Assembly (NCBI GenBank): GCA_051870875.1
Contig: JBJECG010000003.1
Span: 1 to 18,218, forward strand
DNA length: 18,218 nucleotides
Direction of reading: 5' to 3'
DNA from: Aphodosoma sp051870875
GTDB lineage: Bacteria; Bacteroidota; Bacteroidia; Bacteroidales; Paludibacteraceae
Shown here: positions 15,034-18,218 of the stretch, one piece after another
How positions within the stretch are numbered: position 1 is the stretch's first letter
Layout of the letters: each line of letters begins with the position of its first letter
Translations under genes and position numbers: made by a program
Notes under the pieces: generated by a model
Seen by the model: the letters and a program-made list of their open reading frames with translations, nothing else
Databases searched by the model: none
What the model was told of the DNA's origin: nothing

Positions 15034-17619
15034 TTATCGGAAAATAAGCTTGTTGGCCTCACTGTCGATAACAATCGGTTTGTTGGCGTCAAGACGGCCG
15101 GCTATAATCTCTTTCGACAGAGGATTGAGTACCTCGCGTTGCAGTACCCGTTTCACCGGACGCGCTCCGAACTGCGGGTCGTAGCCTTCGGTTGCCAGCA
15201 GGGCTACGGCTTTTGGCGTTATCTCGAGTTTCACCCCGTTTGTAGCCAGCTGTCTGGCTATCATTGAGAATTGCAGTTCCACTATTTGCTGTATCTCCTC
15301 GCGGCGCAATGGGGTGAACATTATCAGTTCGTCTATTCGGTTGAGGAATTCCGGTCTTATGGTACGTTTCAGCATTTCGAATATTTCAGCGCGGGTGCCT
15401 GCTATCACTTCATCGCGGTTGGTGTCCGAAATCTTTTCAAACCGTTCGCGGATCAAATCGGAGCCAAGGTTCGATGTCATGATTATGATGGTGTTCTTGA
15501 AGTTTACTGTGCGCCCTTTGTTGTCGGTCAGACGTCCGTCGTCAAGTACTTGCAGCAACACGTTGAACACGTCGGGATGGGCTTTTTCTATCTCGTCGAA
15601 AAGCACTACCGAGTATGGTTTGCGACGTATGGCTTCGGTGAGTTGTCCGCCCTCATCGTAACCTACATATCCGGGAGGAGCTCCGATGAGTCGTGTGGCG
15701 GAGAATTTTTCCTGGTATTCGCTCATGTCTATACGGGTCATCATGTTCTCGTCATCGAACAGATAGTCGGCAAGAGCTTTGGCAAGTTCGGTCTTACCTA
15801 CACCGGTCGTACCGAGGAAAATGAACGATCCTATCGGGCGGCGCGGGTCTTGCAGACCGGCACGGCTGCGGCGTATGGCATCCGATACGGCACTGATGGC
15901 TTCGTCCTGGCCTATCACGCGGCGGTGGAGTTCCTGTTCCAGATTCAGAAGCTTGTCTTTTTCGCTCTGCATCATCTTTTTGACAGGTATGCCGGTCCAG
16001 CGTGATACAATGTCGGCTATGTCATCGGCATCCACTTCCTCTTTTATCATGGCGTGACCCTGCTGAAGGTCGGCAAGACGGAATTTGGCCTCCTCAATCC
16101 TCTGTTCGGCATTTTTTATTTCGCCGTAGCGTATCTCGGCCACCCGTCCGTAATCGCCTTCACGTTCGGCACGTTCTGCTTCGTATTTCAGGTTCTCAAT
16201 TTCTATCTTGGTCTGCTGTATGGTCTCTATCTGCTCTTTTTCGCTGCTCCATTTTGCCCGCATCTTGGTACTTTCCTCTTTCAGGTCGGCAATCTCTTTT
16301 GCCAGTTGGTTCTCTTTTGCCTGGTCGTTTTCTCGGTGGATGGCGGCACGTTCTATTTCCAGTTGCTTGATGTTTCGTTCTATAGAATCGAGCTCTTCAG
16401 GCACGGAGTCAACCTCCAGACGGAGCTTGGCTGCCGCCTCATCAACTAAGTCGATGGCCTTGTCCGGCAGGAAACGGTCTGTGATATAACGTGACGACAG
16501 TTCTACGGCTGCTATTATAGCATCGTCTTTGATACGCACTTTGTGGTGGTTTTCATAGCGTTCTTTCAGTCCCCTGAGTATCGATATGGTGGCGGCTTCG
16601 TCCGGCTCGTTTACCATTACAGTCTGGAACCGCCGTTCGAGGGCCTTGTCTTTTTCAAAATATTTCTGGTACTCGTCAAGGGTGGTGGCTCCGATCGAAC
16701 GTAGCTCGCCGCGGGCCAACGCCGGTTTCAGAATGTTGGCTGCATCCATAGCTCCGTCGCTTTTGCCTGCTCCGACCAGTGTGTGGATTTCGTCAATGAA
16801 GAGCACTATCTCACCTTCCGATTTCACCACCTCGTTGATCACACCTTTCAGTCGTTCTTCAAATTCACCCTTGTATTTTGCGCCGGCTATAAGTGCACCC
16901 ATATCGAGTGAATAGATTTGTTTCGATTTCAGGTTTTCCGGAACGTCTCCACGCACTATACGCTGTGCAAGCCCTTCGGCTATAGCGGTTTTGCCCGTGC
17001 CGGGCTCGCCTACGAGGATAGGGTTGTTCTTTGTCCTGCGTGATAGTATTTGCAGCACCCGGCGTATCTCTTCGTCGCGGCCTATTACAGGATCCAGTTT
17101 CCCCGATCGGGCTTTTTCATTGAGGTTTATTGCGTAGCGTGCCAATGACTGGTAGTTGTTCTCTGCCTGTGGCGAATTGACTTTCTGCCCCTTGCGCAAT
17201 TCGCTGATAGCTTCGCGCAGTTGCTTCTCGCTTACGCCTGCATCCTGTAGTACACGCTGCACTGAGGAGTGGGTGACGAGCATGGCAAGCAGCAGATATT
17301 CTATCGCTACGAATTCATCACCGTCTTTTGCACTGAGACTTTCGGCTTTGGTTATGATGTCGTTGAAACCTCTGGTGCTGTATGGCTCGCCTCCGTCGAC
17401 ATGTGGCTGCTGGTCCATCAGCTGTCTGGCGGTGGATTTGATGCGTTCTGGATCGACACCCATCTTGCCGAACAGATATTTCATCTGGCTTTCGCCCTCA
17501 TCCAACAAAGCGTACAGCAGATGTGGGGCGTCTACTGCCTGTTGGTGGTTATCGGTGGTAAGCTCTATCGCCCGCCTGATAACTTCTTGCGATTTTACTG
17601 TAAATTTGTCTGTATTCAT
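15034..17619 (-). CDS. clpB: ATP-dependent chaperone ClpB (Hsp100 disaggregase)
   Basis: ClpB is a hexameric AAA+ machine in the cytoplasm that works with DnaK to pull proteins out of aggregates. The 861-residue product is full length. The N-domain (about 1-145) has two Clp-N repeats. NBD1 carries Walker A GEPGTGKT at 204-211, pore-loop Y249 in AKYKGEFE, Walker B LFIDE at 273-277 and the arginine pair R329-R330. The regulatory coiled coil spans about 405-525, charged and leucine-rich. NBD2 carries Walker A GTTGVGKT at 603-610 (GPTGVGKT is the more common form elsewhere), pore-loop GYVG at 650-653, Walker B VLFDE at 672-676 and sensor/finger FLNRID at 758-763. The D2 small domain includes GARPVKR at 818-824. 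No ClpP-binding IGL/F loop is seen, as expected for ClpB. ATG at 17619 gives MNTDKFTVKSQE. A promoter and nested inverted repeat lie upstream. Confidence 0.98.
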   Translation of the reverse strand: MNTDKFTVKSQEVIRRAIELTTDNHQQAVDAPHLLYALLDEGESQMKYLFGKMGVDPERIKSTARQLMDQQPHVDGGEPYSTRGFNDIITKAESLSAKDGDEFVAIEYLLLAMLVTHSSVQRVLQDAGVSEKQLREAISELRKGQKVNSPQAENNYQSLARYAINLNEKARSGKLDPVIGRDEEIRRVLQILSRRTKNNPILVGEPGTGKTAIAEGLAQRIVRGDVPENLKSKQIYSLDMGALIAGAKYKGEFEERLKGVINEVVKSEGEIVLFIDEIHTLVGAGKSDGAMDAANILKPALARGELRSIGATTLDEYQKYFEKDKALERRFQTVMVNEPDEAATISILRGLKERYENHHKVRIKDDAIIAAVELSSRYITDRFLPDKAIDLVDEAAAKLRLEVDSVPEELDSIERNIKQLEIERAAIHRENDQAKENQLAKEIADLKEESTKMRAKWSSEKEQIETIQQTKIEIENLKYEAERAEREGDYGRVAEIRYGEIKNAEQRIEEAKFRLADLQQGHAMIKEEVDADDIADIVSRWTGIPVKKMMQSEKDKLLNLEQELHRRVIGQDEAISAVSDAIRRSRAGLQDPRRPIGSFIFLGTTGVGKTELAKALADYLFDDENMMTRIDMSEYQEKFSATRLIGAPPGYVGYDEGGQLTEAIRRKPYSVVLFDEIEKAHPDVFNVLLQVLDDGRLTDNKGRTVNFKNTIIIMTSNLGSDLIRERFEKISDTNRDEVIAGTRAEIFEMLKRTIRPEFLNRIDELIMFTPLRREEIQQIVELQFSMIARQLATNGVKLEITPKAVALLATEGYDPQFGARPVKRVLQREVLNPLSKEIIAGRLDANKPIVIDSEANKLIFR

Positions 17620-17698
17620 AGTTGTAATGTTTTTGTGCGGTTGTGTTTTTGTCGTGCATTGTATCCGACATTACGCCTTAATACCGGCAAATATCGTA

Positions 17699-17726
17699 CA
17701 AAACTACATTTGTGTCAATTTGGCAA
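17699..17726 (-). promoter_or_regulatory. Promoter of clpB
   Basis: On the minus strand TAGTTTTG (17706-17699) fits TAnnTTTG exactly, and a TTG (17726-17724) stands 17 bases upstream of it as the -33 part. Transcription would begin near 17692, giving a leader of about 70 bases. An overlapping TTGACA (17718-17713) with GATATT (17695-17690) at a 17-base spacing offers an alternative reading by the classical -35/-10 rule. Confidence 0.6.
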
Positions 17727-17754
17727 TAAAAAGACGCACTTGTGCGTCAAATTG
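17716..17754. repeat. Nested inverted repeat over the upstream part of the clpB promoter
   Basis: The outer arms CAATTTG (17716-17722) and CAAATTG (17748-17754) are exact reverse complements. Between them GACGCAC (17733-17739) and GTGCGTC (17742-17748) form a second exact palindrome with a two-base centre. The outer left arm overlaps the spacer of the clpB promoter and the TTG lies just beyond it, a position suited to an operator. It is not the CIRCE element (TTAGCACTC-N9-GAGTGCTAA) of HrcA. Confidence 0.6.
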
Positions 17755-17924
17755 GCTTGAATGTATATTCTGATGGATGTTCCTGATTCTTTTTGCATCG
17801 TGAAACGACTTTTTTATGTGCCTTTGTCGGCTGAAAATTTCTGCCGTTGAGTCTCTGCCGGTTTTAGGTTGTAGAATATTGGCGGAAAATTGTAAAAATG
17901 TATTGTAAATAAAATCGTTTCTGA

Positions 17925-18218
17925 ATGAAAAAATTATTTCTGACGGCAGTCTTCGGACTGTTTTGCTTGGTAAATGCCTTGTTTGCCGGCAATCCTCTTG
18001 CTGGCACATACAGCGGTCAACTCTCCATGAGCGGTAACATCGATCTTGGACGGGGCAATGTCGACATCTATCCCGGCAGTACCGACAATCATGTGACATT
18101 TGTGTTACAGGACTTCAATTTTCTCGGCACATTGCCTGTCGGTGACATTGTCCTGGCCGATGTCCCTGTCGAAGACGGCAAACTCGCACTTGCCGGTTAC
18201 CCCCCCCCCCCCCCCCCC
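17925..18218 (+). CDS. Calycin-like domain protein, exported, 3' end missing
   Basis: Ninety-two reliable residues are visible before the window ends. Residues 1-21 form a signal peptide: MKKLF, a hydrophobic core, then NALFA with likely cleavage after A21. The mature start NPLAGTYSGQLSMSG, followed by the segments DIYPGSTDNHVTFVLQDFNF and LPVGDIVLADVPV, has the strand pattern of the calycin-like domain proteins common in gut Bacteroidales, thought to be small beta-barrels of the envelope. No lipobox cysteine follows the signal; C14 lies within the hydrophobic core. The ATG at 17925 is supported by the signal peptide. Codons after Y92 read only proline, because they lie in the terminal C-run and should not be trusted. 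The gene diverges from clpB. Confidence 0.8.
   Translation, partial: MKKLFLTAVFGLFCLVNALFAGNPLAGTYSGQLSMSGNIDLGRGNVDIYPGSTDNHVTFVLQDFNFLGTLPVGDIVLADVPVEDGKLALAGYPPPPPP
18200..18218. repeat. Poly-C run of 19 bases at the window end
   Basis: The last 19 bases are all C. The window ends within them. The surrounding gene has mixed base use, and such a run would encode only prolines in an otherwise beta-rich protein. A contig edge ending in read artefact (poly-G of two-colour chemistry seen from the other strand) is the simplest reading; a phase-variable tract is the alternative. Confidence 0.8.

Larger units (their letters stand above)
17620..17924. other. Divergent intergenic region between clpB and the calycin-like gene
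   Basis: These 305 bases hold no gene I can support. They contain the clpB promoter on the minus strand (17699-17726) and a nested inverted repeat (17716-17754). Toward the plus-strand gene there is only a weak TGCCTTTG (17819-17826, one base off TAnnTTTG), with a TTTTG (17791-17795) 23 bases upstream. The last 60 bases are AT-rich, as is usual before Bacteroidota start codons. Confidence 0.6.

Noticed and set aside
15271..16005. A 244-codon plus-strand frame antisense to clpB
   Set aside because: It lies wholly within clpB, whose protein motifs are complete; the product has no recognisable domain and follows from the GC-biased codon positions of clpB.
17733..17748. CIRCE-type heat-shock operator
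   Set aside because: The palindrome GACGCAC-TT-GTGCGTC does not match TTAGCACTC-N9-GAGTGCTAA in sequence or spacing.

Overview
The window is a stretch of a Bacteroidota chromosome, most likely from an intestinal Bacteroidales; a Muribaculaceae-like organism is my guess from protein memory and is not proven. The support is: RpoB, RpoC and ClpB of Bacteroidales type and length, AT-rich translation starts mostly without Shine-Dalgarno sequences, promoter elements of the TAnnTTTG class, tRNA genes without encoded CCA, and three small exported proteins of Bacteroidota type.

Positions 1-12975 (all + strand) hold the core translation and transcription block: the 3' end of tRNA-Thr(UGU), tRNA-Thr(GGU), tuf (EF-Tu), a strong hairpin, tRNA-Trp, secE, nusG, rplK, rplA, rplJ, rplL, an attenuator-like hairpin, rpoB, a structured spacer and rpoC, closed by tandem hairpins including a clear terminator. 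These genes make the elongation factor, stalk and L1-arm proteins of the large ribosomal subunit, a translocon subunit, an elongation/antitermination factor and the two largest RNA polymerase subunits. The gene order is the widely conserved one. What is individual here lies in the spacers: several stem-loops sit exactly where expression would need to change (tuf/trpT, nusG/rplK, rplL/rpoB, rpoB/rpoC).

Positions 12976-13545 are a 570-base non-coding stretch with two stem-loops and two TAnnTTTG promoter elements. It leads into an unrecognised lipoprotein gene (13546-14316, +). That gene converges on a PepSY-like lipoprotein gene (14443-14898, -), and the two share a bidirectional terminator.

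The disaggregase gene clpB (15034-17619, -) lies upstream of the PepSY-like gene on the same strand. Its 305-base upstream region carries a good Bacteroidota promoter and a nested inverted repeat, and is shared with a divergent calycin-like exported protein gene (17925 onward, +). That gene runs off the window in a 19-base run of C, which looks like a sequencing or assembly end artefact.

I found no CRISPR array, insertion sequence, prophage, toxin or defence module. Nothing in the protein content suggests a new system. The second-look points are regulatory RNA or DNA structures in the spacers.
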